This document shows, piece after piece, positions 36,271-44,985 of a stretch of DNA of 64,000 bases; position 1 is the first letter of the stretch; each line of letters opens with the position of its first letter. The stretch comes from Candidatus Acidianus copahuensis (lineage in GTDB: Archaea; Thermoproteota; Thermoprotei_A; Sulfolobales; Sulfolobaceae): the NCBI RefSeq assembly GCF_000632495.1, contig NZ_JFZT01000015.1, positions 62,001 through 126,000 of the forward strand. Direction: 5' to 3'. Both the position numbers and the translations under genes were made by a program. The notes under the pieces are model-generated. The model did no database searches. It was given only the letters and a program-made list of their open reading frames with translations, and was not told where the DNA came from.

Positions 36271-36852
36271 CTATACTAACCACTTGGTTAATCCCTCCTC
36301 AGCCTTTCCGTAAATTTCCCATGTACCAAAAGGGATTTCAATTTCCCCTACAGTTACGCTTTTTATTATCTTGATTTTAAAGCCTCTCTTTGTTCTTTCT
36401 AGTTTTATGACAGAATGATCGGAGTGAAGACCGAAAGTCGATCCTTCAGTTTCTCTGTTCATAACGCTAAAGATAAACTTTCTTCCAGCAATCCGCCTTA
36501 TTGCTGAGACAATATCGGAGTACTTTTTTCTGTGATGAAAAGGGTCAATAACAATTAAGTCTCCTTTCATAGCCTCAATTGTAGGTTTCACATCCTCAGC
36601 TTTAAACGCTCTCCTAATGTATATTTCATCTGTCCTTCCGAATATGCGTTGAAATCTCTTGATAAGAAGAGGATCTAGCCCTCCTCTCTCTGAGACTATA
36701 ACTACGTTTACTGGAGAAGAGATGACTATAACCCTATGATAGAACTGCGAAATTGTTTCATAGTCCTCAGAATAGAACTCAACAATCTCATCCTTATTAA
36801 TTAGTCTATCTAGGATTGGGAACCCCGTTAACAACACCATAAAGCACCTCAA
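36271..36852 (-). CDS. Inactivated RecA/RadA-like ATPase paralogue of the PolB2 operon
   Basis: 193 residues. The fold is RecA-like: a Walker B strand (GDLIVIDPFHHRKKYSDIVS, about 95-114) and following strands (FIFSVMNRETEG) are clear. The Walker A P-loop is missing: the place where GxxxxGKT should be reads EIVEFYSEDYETISQ. It overlaps the PolB2 gene by 47 bp. Conserved pairing of an inactive RecA-like protein with inactive PolB2 is known in archaea and points to a joint non-catalytic role in DNA damage handling. Confidence 0.75.
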   Translation of the reverse strand: MRCFMVLLTGFPILDRLINKDEIVEFYSEDYETISQFYHRVIVISSPVNVVIVSERGGLDPLLIKRFQRIFGRTDEIYIRRAFKAEDVKPTIEAMKGDLIVIDPFHHRKKYSDIVSAIRRIAGRKFIFSVMNRETEGSTFGLHSDHSVIKLERTKRGFKIKIIKSVTVGEIEIPFGTWEIYGKAEEGLTKWLV

Positions 36853-38509
36853 ACTGTCTCCTCAAGAAGTCTAAGTAATAATTAACATCTCTGCCTAGAT
36901 ATCCTCTTTCTGCAATGTAAAATCCTCTAACTCCTCTAATGTAAGGGATACCTTTAACCCACATTACATAATCTTGCTTTTTCCTTCCATTAATTATCCT
37001 GGTCTTATACTTTTCCATGATCTCCTCGACTTCCGATCTTATCTCCTCTACTTCCTTACAATTTCTAGCCTTAGACATGCGATCCACTGCCTCCTCTAGG
37101 AAGTCCTTTATAACGTTAGGCATGTTCTCTCTCACTAAACCCTTAACCTTCATTTTTCCTCCATTTAGTTTGCCTAAATACCTCATTGGATAGGGCATCC
37201 CATCCTTTCTAGGGAATAGAATAACCCAATCCATTTTTTCCTCCTTCATTCTCAATCCTGTCTTACTCTCTATATCGTTTATTAGATCCTCAACTCTATC
37301 GCCCTTAACTATCATGGAGTCAACTATTCCATGTAAGACATCCACTTTATGTTCTCTGGCAAGTTCTATAGCCTCTCTAAGAGTTTTCCTAGCAAAGTAG
37401 GTAACTAGTTCATATGCCTCTATCTTTCCAAACCTTGAGTTCCTATAACCTAGGTAACCAAAGGACGCTACGAGTATCCACTTAATCGCATCAGATCTCT
37501 CTTCATCTACTCTCTTTAGATCCTCCTTCCTCTTGACTAACCACTCCAAAGCTTCTGGGACTATTCCCCTTTCTTTAAGGCAAATAGAATGACCTATCTC
37601 TGTCTTTAGATCTTCGCAAGTATCTACAGTCTCTGCAGAAATGTTATACTTCACTATGATAGAGGGATACATTGATGAAAAGTCAAGTTGTGAAACATTG
37701 TCATAACAGCCGAGCTTTGGAAACACTACAAGTCCGCCTTTATCTGATGCTATTATATCGTTTAACGTTCTCAATTTCTCAACTCTCGGGACCACCTTAG
37801 GTATTATAACCTTTCTCTTTAACGCTATCCAAGCCTCATTTGTTGTTAACACTTTACCTATCGTCGCGCCTTCCAATTCTCTCAGCAAGGTTTTGCTAAC
37901 TAATGACCACTCTATTAGTCCCTTTATCGAGACTGGAGCGCTCTTGCTCTTTATCTTAACTGATGCCGTTACTTTATCGCAAGCAATACCATAACATTCC
38001 GCCACATCTACCCTTAAATCAAGATCGTCTAGCTTACCTTGTATTCTCTTACCATTAACTATGGCAAAATACGTCTTGCCTTCTGGAGATGGACCGTACC
38101 AATTCGTTGGCGTAATAAAGGCGTAAGAGATCGTTGGAAATTCTTCCGGATACATTTCCTCTACTTTACCTTCCACTTTTACTTTTCTAAATGGAAGGGC
38201 ACCTATCCTTGACAACGTTTGAGACATAACAGTTGGAATCTCGTTAACTACTTGTAATCTCTTCTTTATGTAATAGTAAGCTTCCATATCTGAGAGTTCG
38301 AACCTGTAAAGCGCTACTTCCTTTCCGTCCAGATCCTTCCATTTCTCTTTCTCGTAGTAAAGTACTGCAGGATGTTCCATCACCTTTTCAGGATCACGTG
38401 TAATAACGTAGATTGGAAAAGTAGTCTTCACTTTTAACTTTCTGAACCCATCCAGGACAAGCGTTACCCCTCCATGGATTGGAAGGGCATCAACAACGTA
38501 ACCTTCCAT
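36806..38509 (-). CDS. dpo2: Inactivated family B DNA polymerase PolB2 (Dpo2)
   Basis: 567 residues, much shorter than an active PolB (about 800-900), with a reduced N-terminal part. Motif A is LDFSSMYPSIIVKYN (Asp kept). Motif B reads KWILVASFGYLGYRNS, with Ala for the usual Asn. Motif C reads LHGIVDSMIVKG where active enzymes have YGDTDS, so the first catalytic Asp is lost. These are hallmarks of the archaeal PolB2 group. The Sulfolobus homologue is induced by UV. It is flanked by a small upstream gene (20-bp overlap) and the RecA-like gene (47-bp overlap), a conserved operon. Confidence 0.9.
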   Translation of the reverse strand: MEGYVVDALPIHGGVTLVLDGFRKLKVKTTFPIYVITRDPEKVMEHPAVLYYEKEKWKDLDGKEVALYRFELSDMEAYYYIKKRLQVVNEIPTVMSQTLSRIGALPFRKVKVEGKVEEMYPEEFPTISYAFITPTNWYGPSPEGKTYFAIVNGKRIQGKLDDLDLRVDVAECYGIACDKVTASVKIKSKSAPVSIKGLIEWSLVSKTLLRELEGATIGKVLTTNEAWIALKRKVIIPKVVPRVEKLRTLNDIIASDKGGLVVFPKLGCYDNVSQLDFSSMYPSIIVKYNISAETVDTCEDLKTEIGHSICLKERGIVPEALEWLVKRKEDLKRVDEERSDAIKWILVASFGYLGYRNSRFGKIEAYELVTYFARKTLREAIELAREHKVDVLHGIVDSMIVKGDRVEDLINDIESKTGLRMKEEKMDWVILFPRKDGMPYPMRYLGKLNGGKMKVKGLVRENMPNVIKDFLEEAVDRMSKARNCKEVEEIRSEVEEIMEKYKTRIINGRKKQDYVMWVKGIPYIRGVRGFYIAERGYLGRDVNYYLDFLRRQFEVLYGVVNGVPNPR

Positions 38510-38729
38510 TGTATAGTCCCTCAGCTAACACGGAAATAATTGCTAGGAGGACGACCTCCTGTGGATCTGTAACTTCATCATACATCGAGTTCTGAAAATA
38601 TCTAACCCTTTTTGATGCCTCTAGAATTACGTTTTGAAAACAGGGGTTACCCACTCTCTTGCTTAATCTAATTAGCTTCTCTAATTCTGCGTCTACTGCA
38701 GTAGTGAAAGAGGGTTGTGTTCTGCCCAT
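38490..38729 (-). CDS. Small helical protein, first gene of the PolB2 operon
   Basis: 79 residues, mostly helical (DAELEKLIRLSKRVGNPCFQ, PQEVVLLAIISVLAEGLYNG). It overlaps the PolB2 start by 20 bp. Small proteins at this place are conserved in Sulfolobales PolB2 operons; the function is unknown. It may bind PolB2 or regulate it. Confidence 0.65.
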   Translation of the reverse strand: MGRTQPSFTTAVDAELEKLIRLSKRVGNPCFQNVILEASKRVRYFQNSMYDEVTDPQEVVLLAIISVLAEGLYNGRLRC

Positions 38730-38775
38730 AAATATACTATTGAAAAATACTAAATAATTCTGTAGAGAGATAAAT

Positions 38776-38781
38776 GAAAGT
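38776..38781 (-). promoter_or_regulatory. ANTTTC-type box upstream of the PolB2 operon
   Basis: ACTTTC on the minus strand lies about 50 nt before the first start codon, upstream of a TATA-like TTTAGTATTTTT (about 38744-38755). In Sulfolobus the hexamer ANTTTC is linked to UV-induced, TFB3-dependent promoters, and PolB2 is a member of that regulon. A single 6-bp match is weak on its own. Confidence 0.4.
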
Positions 38782-39051
38782 AAATGTTTAAACTCATTTA
38801 GATAAATGAAAATTATTAGAACAGACTCCCTGACGGCGATGAAAGGTAAAATTATTTAAAAAATGATATTGATATTATTGAATAATTTAAATTACTAGAT
38901 AATAATGTAGTTTGAGTTTTGCGAACATGATAATAAATGTCCGTAAAAACTTAATATCCAAATCCCAGATCATGGATTTTTATGTGTAAGATAGTGTACT
39001 ATCATCGGGTCTAGGATTGAGTATATTCCTTATCTTTCAATATATCCATAT
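38782..39051. other. Gene-poor stretch before the duplicated segment
   Basis: AT-rich sequence with no recognised gene or repeat. Confidence 0.3.
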
Positions 39052-39370
39052 AAGGTTCTTTAAGCTGAAAAAGGTAAATCCACCAAAGGAGATAAGAAGT
39101 CTAGGAAAGAGTGGTATGAAAAGGGACTTATTATTCATTTCTTTAACAATGATAACTTCATACCTAGTCCTCTTTAGAGTTTTAACTATGTCTTCAATTC
39201 TTAACTTAAATATCTCTAAATAATATGTTCGCCTCAAAGAAAGAAAAATCAATGTTCATAAGAGGTAGACTTTTGATTCTCTTCATCCTAACTTTATCAC
39301 TTGTTAATAAAATCTTAATAGATCGCGCTAATTACGTCCCGACTAGTTAGTTAATCATGATAAGGTAGCA
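39052..39370 (+). repeat. Copy A of an inverted duplication (other copy at 56791-57105)
   Basis: About 320 bp align at roughly 80 percent by eye with the reverse complement of 56791-57105. The copy contains the last 40 codons of the membrane-protein gene found at 56970-57683 (KEIRSLGKSGMKRDLLF versus KEIRSLGRGGMKRDLLF) plus its downstream non-coding DNA down to GCGCTAATTACGTC and AACTAACTAG/CTAGTTAGTT. The 68-codon frame here (from TTG 39017) is therefore a gene tail without a gene body. Confidence 0.8.
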
Positions 39371-39420
39371 CTATGAGAAGGAAGGTCAAACGTAAATACA
39401 ATAGCGTCATAGACGCTAAA

Positions 39421-39462
39421 GCTATATATATATATAGCGAATGTTTTGAGGGTTAAAACATT
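39421..39462. promoter_or_regulatory. Two tandem palindromes in the promoter of the DUF2283 operon
   Basis: GCTATATATATATATAGC (39421-39438) is a perfect 18-bp palindrome. AATGTTTT - GAGGGTT - AAAACATT (39440-39462) follows at once. The first likely includes the TATA box, the second could be an operator or an mRNA hairpin; the gene starts at 39490. Confidence 0.5.
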
Positions 39463-39489
39463 TAATATTGTTTTTGCAGAGGAAAACTT

Positions 39490-39711
39490 ATGTATAGTTT
39501 AAGTAACGTATCATCGTCAGCAGACCTAGATTATTCTATGAACATGAGCTCTAACTTTTACCAAGTTGAGATTAGGGAGTTTGATGATGGTGTTTACATA
39601 AGCTTTGGGGGAGAGCCTTTTAATGCAGAGTCTCATGATGCTAATGTACAGATCTGGAGAGATAAGGATGGTAGAATAGTAGCCATAGATATCTTTTATG
39701 ATGAGCCATGA
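39490..39711 (+). CDS. DUF2283-family protein
   Basis: 73 residues. The C-terminal 50 match the DUF2283 pattern: a strand DGVYISFGGEP, an acidic loop, then the closing strands VQIWRDKDGRIVAIDIFYDE. These are small beta-rich proteins of unknown role, often next to toxin-like or mobile genes. The first 20 residues (MYSLSNVSSSADLDYSMNMS) look like a linker. Its stop overlaps the next start (ATGA), so the two are co-translated. Confidence 0.7.
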   Translation: MYSLSNVSSSADLDYSMNMSSNFYQVEIREFDDGVYISFGGEPFNAESHDANVQIWRDKDGRIVAIDIFYDEP

Positions 39712-40112
39712 GTATCTCTTTACTCGATTTCGAGACAGAGAGTATTAAGGTAGGTGTATATTTAAGTAGGACTAATGACGAGAACCTCAAAATAAGAGTA
39801 TTTATTATACCAACTCACTTAATAAAGAGGGATGATCACTACAGTGTCATGTTTAATACCATTGTGACTGCTGATAGCGATAAAATTAAACCTGGAGAGA
39901 TGTGCAATCCACAAAATATACTTAGTCATAAAGGGAAGGTATTAGAGAATATGGAAGTCGTTAGTAAGCCAGAGACTATCATAAGGGCTGATGATAGAAG
40001 GATAATAATTAGCCTGGAGCTTACAAGTGTTGTGGTGTATCCGGAGCTCAGAGATCCTAGCGGTAGTCCTTGTGTGGTAGCGTCATGGATATATTTCCAG
40101 GATGTAAAGTAA
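39708..40112 (+). CDS. Hypothetical protein co-transcribed with DUF2283 gene
   Basis: 134 residues, beta-rich and soluble (KVGVYLSRTNDENLKIRVFI, RRIIISLELTSVVVYPELRD). No membrane segment, no catalytic motif and no family recognised. The 4-bp overlap with the DUF2283 gene suggests the two proteins work together, perhaps as a complex. Confidence 0.6.
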   Translation: MSISLLDFETESIKVGVYLSRTNDENLKIRVFIIPTHLIKRDDHYSVMFNTIVTADSDKIKPGEMCNPQNILSHKGKVLENMEVVSKPETIIRADDRRIIISLELTSVVVYPELRDPSGSPCVVASWIYFQDVK

Positions 40113-40249
40113 CATCACATGCACTTGTAAGGATCAGAGGACATAGTAAGGTACTTGAAAATAATGAAATCTCGCCAAGTGACATATAAAATCATTATTG
40201 ATACTTGTAGAAATCCAGTTAGGAAGCGTTTGGATTAGATAAAAATGAT

Positions 40250-41371
40250 TTAAGAGTTACACCTATATTCGTCAAATATTTCTTCCCTTAATGTTAATCC
40301 TAAACCTGGTCTATCTGGAACAACTAATCTACCACTATCTATTTCTATACTTTCCTCAAATATTTTATCTCTAAGATCATTTTTTCTTAGATGCATCTCT
40401 ATCCATTCAGTTCCTAGAGCAGCTGCTACGTGCAAGTTTGCTACAAGCGATATACCACCTGCTGAATAATGTGGAATGAGTGGAAATCCCATGACCTTAG
40501 CCATGTTGCCTATTTTTATCATCTCGGATATCCCTCCAGTCCACATAGCGTCAGTCTGGACTATGTCAACCGCCCTCTTTCTCATTATCTCGTAAAATTC
40601 CCATCTTGTATAAGCAGTTTCGTAACCAGCAATTGGAATTTCTAACTCCTCAGTTAATCTAGCGCTTAGGTCGAGGTAATCTGTTTGTATTGGTTCCTCA
40701 AAGAACCATATGCCCAAGTTCTCTAGTTTTCTCCCCATCTCTAGAGCCTCATAAAAGGTGTAAACGTTATTAGCATCTACAGCAATTTTAACGTTCTCAC
40801 CAACTGCTTCTCTTACAGATCTTAATCTCTCCATATCCTCTTCCATGCTTTTAGCCCCTATCTTTACTTTAACTCCATTAAATCCCATTTTAACGTAATA
40901 CGCTTCCTCTTCCCTTAATTTCTCAATGTCCTTCTTTTCTGAGTAGTAGCCCCCAGTTATATAGGCCTTTATTTTTCTCTTAGAACCACCAAGCAATTTA
41001 TAAATAGGCTTCTTTGTCTTTTTCCCCATTATATCCCAAAGGGCTATGTCAACTCCGCTAATACCCGCAATTACAATTCCTCTTCTACCAAACCTTAAAG
41101 TTGCCTTATACATCTTATCCCATAGATGTTCAATAAGCTCTTCATCTTCCTTAAGAAGTAGAGGCTTCAATATTTTTTCTATTGTAACTTGAACTGCATC
41201 TGAACAACCATAAGCTAGCGATTCGCCGTAACCTATATGACCGTCTGAAGTCTCGATTTTTGAAACTACGATTTCCATGGGATGTTCTGCTAAGCCTTTA
41301 ATAGCTAATGCATCCCTTTCTTCGTTTATCCCTTCATAACATAACTTGTAGGTTTTAATTTCCTTTATCAT
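40250..41371 (-). CDS. Enolase-superfamily (mandelate racemase/muconate lactonizing) enzyme
   Basis: 373 residues. Capping domain, then barrel with GVKVKIG (KxK catalytic lysine), the metal ligands VDANNVY (Asp), FFEEPI (Glu) and AGYETAY (Glu), and IPHYSAGG with the opposing His. The KxK plus late His pattern is that of the mandelate-racemase branch: racemases or acid-sugar dehydratases. It is a distant paralogue of the dehydratase at 16308 (which has KMRF). It is divergent from the SDR gene at 41524, across 152 bp, so may belong to the same pathway. Confidence 0.87.
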   Translation of the reverse strand: MIKEIKTYKLCYEGINEERDALAIKGLAEHPMEIVVSKIETSDGHIGYGESLAYGCSDAVQVTIEKILKPLLLKEDEELIEHLWDKMYKATLRFGRRGIVIAGISGVDIALWDIMGKKTKKPIYKLLGGSKRKIKAYITGGYYSEKKDIEKLREEEAYYVKMGFNGVKVKIGAKSMEEDMERLRSVREAVGENVKIAVDANNVYTFYEALEMGRKLENLGIWFFEEPIQTDYLDLSARLTEELEIPIAGYETAYTRWEFYEIMRKRAVDIVQTDAMWTGGISEMIKIGNMAKVMGFPLIPHYSAGGISLVANLHVAAALGTEWIEMHLRKNDLRDKIFEESIEIDSGRLVVPDRPGLGLTLREEIFDEYRCNS

Positions 41372-41523
41372 GAATCTAAATAACCGATTATACTTATAAA
41401 TGCAAATCTTAACAAAATATATAGAGAAAACGTTAATTTATAAACTTATTCCGTAGTAGCTTCATCCTGTTTGACTGATATGTAAATATAAAGATTTTAA
41501 TTCTTCCATACTCGGGATTTACC

Positions 41524-42279
41524 ATGGAAATTCCCTATAGACTTGACGGAAAATACGCAGTGATTACGGGAAGCGCAAGCGGGATAGGTAGAGGAATAGC
41601 AGAAAAATTGGCCTCACTAGGTTCAAATGTAATTTTAGGCGATGTCAGAGACGAAGTAAGTAAAGTTGCCAAGGAAATATCAGAAAGATTTAACGTAAAG
41701 GCCTTGGGCCTACAATTGAATGTTGCTGACTTTTCGTCTTGTCAAAGCTTTTATCTTCAAGCAACTAAATCCCTTGGTATAGAAGGAATTGATATCCTTG
41801 TCAATAATGCTGGCATAAATAGAGATTCACTATTCGTCAAAATGACATATGAGCAATGGGACGAAGTAATTAAGGTTGATTTGTATAGTATGTTCAATAT
41901 GACAAAACAGGTTGTAGAAGGAATGATAAAAAGAAACTACGGAAGGATAATCAACGTCTCTTCAATGAGCTGGTTAGGAAATATAGGTCAGGCTAACTAC
42001 GCTGCAGCTAAGTCTGGGGTTATAGGATTTACAAAGACTTTGGCTAAAGAACTCGCGAGATATAACGTTACAGTAAACGCTATAGCCCCAGGATTTATTG
42101 ATACGCCAATGACTAGGGCCGTCCCAGAAAAAGTGAGACAGAAGTTCATAGAAAGAATAGCTATGGGTAGGATAGGAACTCCTGAGGATGTTTCTAATTT
42201 AGTAGGTTTCCTAGCATCCAAAGAGGCTTCGTACATAACCGGTGAAGTAATTAGTGTCTCTGGAGGTCTTACAATGTGA
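41524..42279 (+). CDS. Short-chain dehydrogenase/reductase (FabG-like)
   Basis: 251 residues. Cofactor motif VITGSASGIGRGIAEKL (about 14-30), Asp in GDVRDE suggesting NAD preference, LVNNAGINRD, catalytic Ser-Tyr-Lys in INVSSMSW and ANYAAAKSGV, then PGFIDTPMT and the C-terminal GEVISVSGG. Such enzymes oxidise hydroxyacyl-CoA or sugar alcohols. A TATA-like TTTTAATTC lies about 27 nt upstream. It leads the cluster SDR - thiolase-like - DUF35 - amidohydrolase, which suggests oxidation of a 3-hydroxyacyl-CoA before thiolysis. Confidence 0.88.
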   Translation: MEIPYRLDGKYAVITGSASGIGRGIAEKLASLGSNVILGDVRDEVSKVAKEISERFNVKALGLQLNVADFSSCQSFYLQATKSLGIEGIDILVNNAGINRDSLFVKMTYEQWDEVIKVDLYSMFNMTKQVVEGMIKRNYGRIINVSSMSWLGNIGQANYAAAKSGVIGFTKTLAKELARYNVTVNAIAPGFIDTPMTRAVPEKVRQKFIERIAMGRIGTPEDVSNLVGFLASKEASYITGEVISVSGGLTM

Positions 42280-42427
42280 CAAGTATGAGTACTGTTTTCA
42301 ACATCTCAGGGAAAATGCCAAGAATGTTCTTGGAAGATAGACGATTTAAAAAGTCCATTAAACCAAACCAGGAAAAGAGAGGTAAGAATCTACGAAGAGG
42401 AAGGAAAGAGCCTTAAGGTGAGATGAG

Positions 42428-43579
42428 GTGATAACGGGTTTTTCATCAAAAATATTCAAGAAATATGAAGGTTCTACTTTTGAGCTAATGGCTGACGTAG
42501 TTGATGACGCTCTTCATGTTGCTGGAATAGAAAAGAAAGACATTGACGGTCTATTAGCGACGTACTTGACAGGTACGTTTGACGGAAAAGCGCACAACCA
42601 CTTCTTCCTAGATGAGATTAGGCAATATCTAGGAATAAGAGGAAATTTCCTAGAGTTTGTTGATTTTGGAGGTCCATCAGCGTTAGCGATGGTATATAGA
42701 GCAGAAAAGGCTATAAAGGCAGGAGATGCAACCAACGTTATTTGTATAGTTGGAGGTAAAGGATCTGATGTAAGAACAAAGGGAATAACCGTTGATAGTA
42801 TTGACAAAGCTTTTCCTGACGTGGCAATAACTCCTTTTGACAATTACTTCAGAGTTTACGACGATCTAAACCCAGTTACCGATTATGCGCTAGTTGCAGA
42901 AAGGCATAAACATCTTTACGGTTCAACAGACGAGGAAAGAGCATCAATTGCTGTCCATCAAAGATATAACGCTTCGGGGAACGAGAAAGCGTTATATAAG
43001 GAGAAAATTAAAGTAGAAGATGTACTTGGTTCTCCAGCAGTAGCAGATCCCCTTCACTTGTTGGAGATCGTTTACCCAGTCGATGGTTTTCACGTCTTTA
43101 TAGTCGGAAAGAGGGCAAAAAACTTGAACGATGTAGACATACTAGGATATGGTGAGGCTCACTGGTCTGATATCCCAGCAGAAAGGGAGGAAATAACGTT
43201 CACTCCTGCTATAGAAAGCTCTAAGGGAATAGAGTTGAATAAAGTGGATGCGTTTGAGCTATATGACTCGTTCACGGTTACTGTTATGCTTCAAATTGAG
43301 GATATAGGTCTAGCTGAAAAGGGAAAAGGAGGAAAATTATCTGCTGAAAACGATTTAACTTACAAGGGGAATATCCCAGTCAATACAGGCGGGGGTAGTC
43401 TAAATTTAGGCCAGCCAGCTTATATGAGCGGAGGAGTAATACTAGAGGAAGCCCTTCTTCAATTAAACGGAATGGCTAAGGGCCATCAAGTAGAGGGGGC
43501 AAAGACTGTGTTCATAAATGGAATAGGCGGGTGGAATAGATCACATTCCGTGTCTTTGCTTTTAGGTGAGAAGAAATGA
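42428..43579 (+). CDS. Thiolase-superfamily protein (SCP-x-like) without the usual cysteine
   Basis: 383 residues from GTG 42428 after AAGGTGAGATGAGG (ribosome site). The N-terminal thiolase half has GIEKKDIDGLLATYL and EFVDFGGPSALAMVYRAEKA; the active Cys of acetyl-CoA thiolases is Gly in this FGGPS motif. The C-terminal half has VNTGGGSLNLGQPAYMSGGV. Non-decarboxylating partners of this kind in archaea and actinobacteria work with DUF35 proteins on branched or ring-derived acyl-CoA. The stop overlaps the DUF35 gene start (ATGA). Confidence 0.85.
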   Translation: MITGFSSKIFKKYEGSTFELMADVVDDALHVAGIEKKDIDGLLATYLTGTFDGKAHNHFFLDEIRQYLGIRGNFLEFVDFGGPSALAMVYRAEKAIKAGDATNVICIVGGKGSDVRTKGITVDSIDKAFPDVAITPFDNYFRVYDDLNPVTDYALVAERHKHLYGSTDEERASIAVHQRYNASGNEKALYKEKIKVEDVLGSPAVADPLHLLEIVYPVDGFHVFIVGKRAKNLNDVDILGYGEAHWSDIPAEREEITFTPAIESSKGIELNKVDAFELYDSFTVTVMLQIEDIGLAEKGKGGKLSAENDLTYKGNIPVNTGGGSLNLGQPAYMSGGVILEEALLQLNGMAKGHQVEGAKTVFINGIGGWNRSHSVSLLLGEKK

Positions 43580-43923
43580 GGTTAAGGGAAATAGAAGAAA
43601 AATACCAAGATATCCTTAAGAGAGGACATCTTCCATATCTTAAATGCAAGGTCTGCAACTATTCCTTTTATTATCCGAGACATTTGTGCCCTAAGTGCTC
43701 GGGAGAAGTAGAAGTCAAGGAAAGTTTAGGAGAAGGAAAAATATTCTCTAAGACCACTTTACACAGAAAGGATAAGAACGTCGTTTACGCCATAGTTGAG
43801 GTGAACGAAGGATTTAGGCTATACTCGAACGTTATGACTGAAGTTAAGATTGGAGATAAAGTTAGACTTGTTGTAGAGAACAAAGACGGTAAATTTTTAC
43901 CAATATTTGATATCTTGTCGTAA
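43576..43923 (+). CDS. DUF35 OB-fold protein with zinc ribbon, thiolase partner
   Basis: 115 residues. A rubredoxin-like zinc site LKCKVCNYSFYYPRHLCPKC is followed by a helix-free OB-fold (GEGKIFSKTTLHRKD, VYAIVEVNEGFRLYSNV). DUF35 proteins bind acyl-CoA and hand it to their thiolase; the 4-bp overlap with the thiolase gene fits a stable complex. Confidence 0.87.
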   Translation: MRLREIEEKYQDILKRGHLPYLKCKVCNYSFYYPRHLCPKCSGEVEVKESLGEGKIFSKTTLHRKDKNVVYAIVEVNEGFRLYSNVMTEVKIGDKVRLVVENKDGKFLPIFDILS

Positions 43924-43971
43924 CTTGTGTTAGGAAGATAAAATTTTTTACCTTAATACAAATCTCTATTC

Positions 43972-44832
43972 ATGAAGGTAATAGATGTCCACGTACATTT
44001 AATTCCCTCTGAGATGATGAAGGAAAAAGTGGGGGAAACAATCTTCGAAAATAAGGCCTTTAACTTAGACATCTACCGTAAGGTCATTTCATCCCCTGAC
44101 GAACTTGTTAAAATTATGGATCAGTGGGGAGTAGAAAAGATTAACGTAATGTCTTATTCCTCTCCCTATGTTATGGGTTTTGACGATAAACTAATTGAAT
44201 GGGTCGGAAAATATTGTTCCAGTTATCCAGATAGATTAATGCCGGTAATGTCAGCAAATCCCCTTTTAGACAAAAAACCAGTGGAGAAACTTGAGGAGTA
44301 CAGGAGTAAGTATAACTCTTCGTGGATAAAACTTCACCCAGTTCACCAACTTTTCAAACCAAACGCATACAGGGAAGAGGAGGGAAAACTTGAAGCTTTG
44401 GAAGAGATTTATGATTATGCCCAGTCTAACGGTTTCCCAATAACTTTTCATACTGGGACTAGCATCTTTCCCGGGGCAAGGATAAAGTACGGTGATCCTA
44501 TTTTTCTGGATGACGTAGCTGTGGATTTTCCCAGACTAAAGATTGTCATGGCTCACGGTGGTAGACCATTTTGGATGGAGGAAGCGTTTTTCCTTTTGAG
44601 ACGGCATAAGAACATTTACCTAGACATTGCGGGTATACCTCCAAAAAAGCTATTAGAATATTTTCCAAGATTTAGGGAAATTTATGACAGATCGCTATTT
44701 GGTTCAGATTGGATATCCCCTGGTATTAAGAGTATCAAAGATAACGTAGATCAATTTATGTCCCTACAAATAGAGGATAATATAAAGGAGATGGTACTGT
44801 ACAAGAATTACTTTAAAATAGTAAAATTTTAA
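43972..44832 (+). CDS. Amidohydrolase-family (ACMSD-like) TIM-barrel metal enzyme
   Basis: 286 residues. Motifs: VIDVHVHLIPSEM, WIKLHPVHQLFKPNAYREEE, FPITFHTGTS, LKIVMAHGGRPFW, LFGSDWISPG (Asp). It is 48 bp after the DUF35 gene on the same strand; a TATA-like TTACCTTAATAC between them may give it its own promoter. It is a paralogue of the enzyme at 25511. Its place after SDR-thiolase-DUF35 suggests hydrolysis or decarboxylation of a metabolite in the same degradation route; the substrate is unknown. Confidence 0.85.
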   Translation: MKVIDVHVHLIPSEMMKEKVGETIFENKAFNLDIYRKVISSPDELVKIMDQWGVEKINVMSYSSPYVMGFDDKLIEWVGKYCSSYPDRLMPVMSANPLLDKKPVEKLEEYRSKYNSSWIKLHPVHQLFKPNAYREEEGKLEALEEIYDYAQSNGFPITFHTGTSIFPGARIKYGDPIFLDDVAVDFPRLKIVMAHGGRPFWMEEAFFLLRRHKNIYLDIAGIPPKKLLEYFPRFREIYDRSLFGSDWISPGIKSIKDNVDQFMSLQIEDNIKEMVLYKNYFKIVKF

Positions 44833-44985
44833 AAATGTAAGTTGATCATATTAATTCTATCCTAATAAAACTGCTGATACATAGAATAAAAAATCGTGGG
44901 ACTACGTCACCATTGCAAATAGGTTGGTCAAGATAACATGATATATTTAACTGTTACTATTTAATAACTTAAATTTCTATAAAAA

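Noticed and set aside
42285..42416. 43-codon very basic frame between the SDR and thiolase genes
   Set aside because: Too short, no promoter or ribosome site of its own; the competing frame is equally open. Probably leader sequence.
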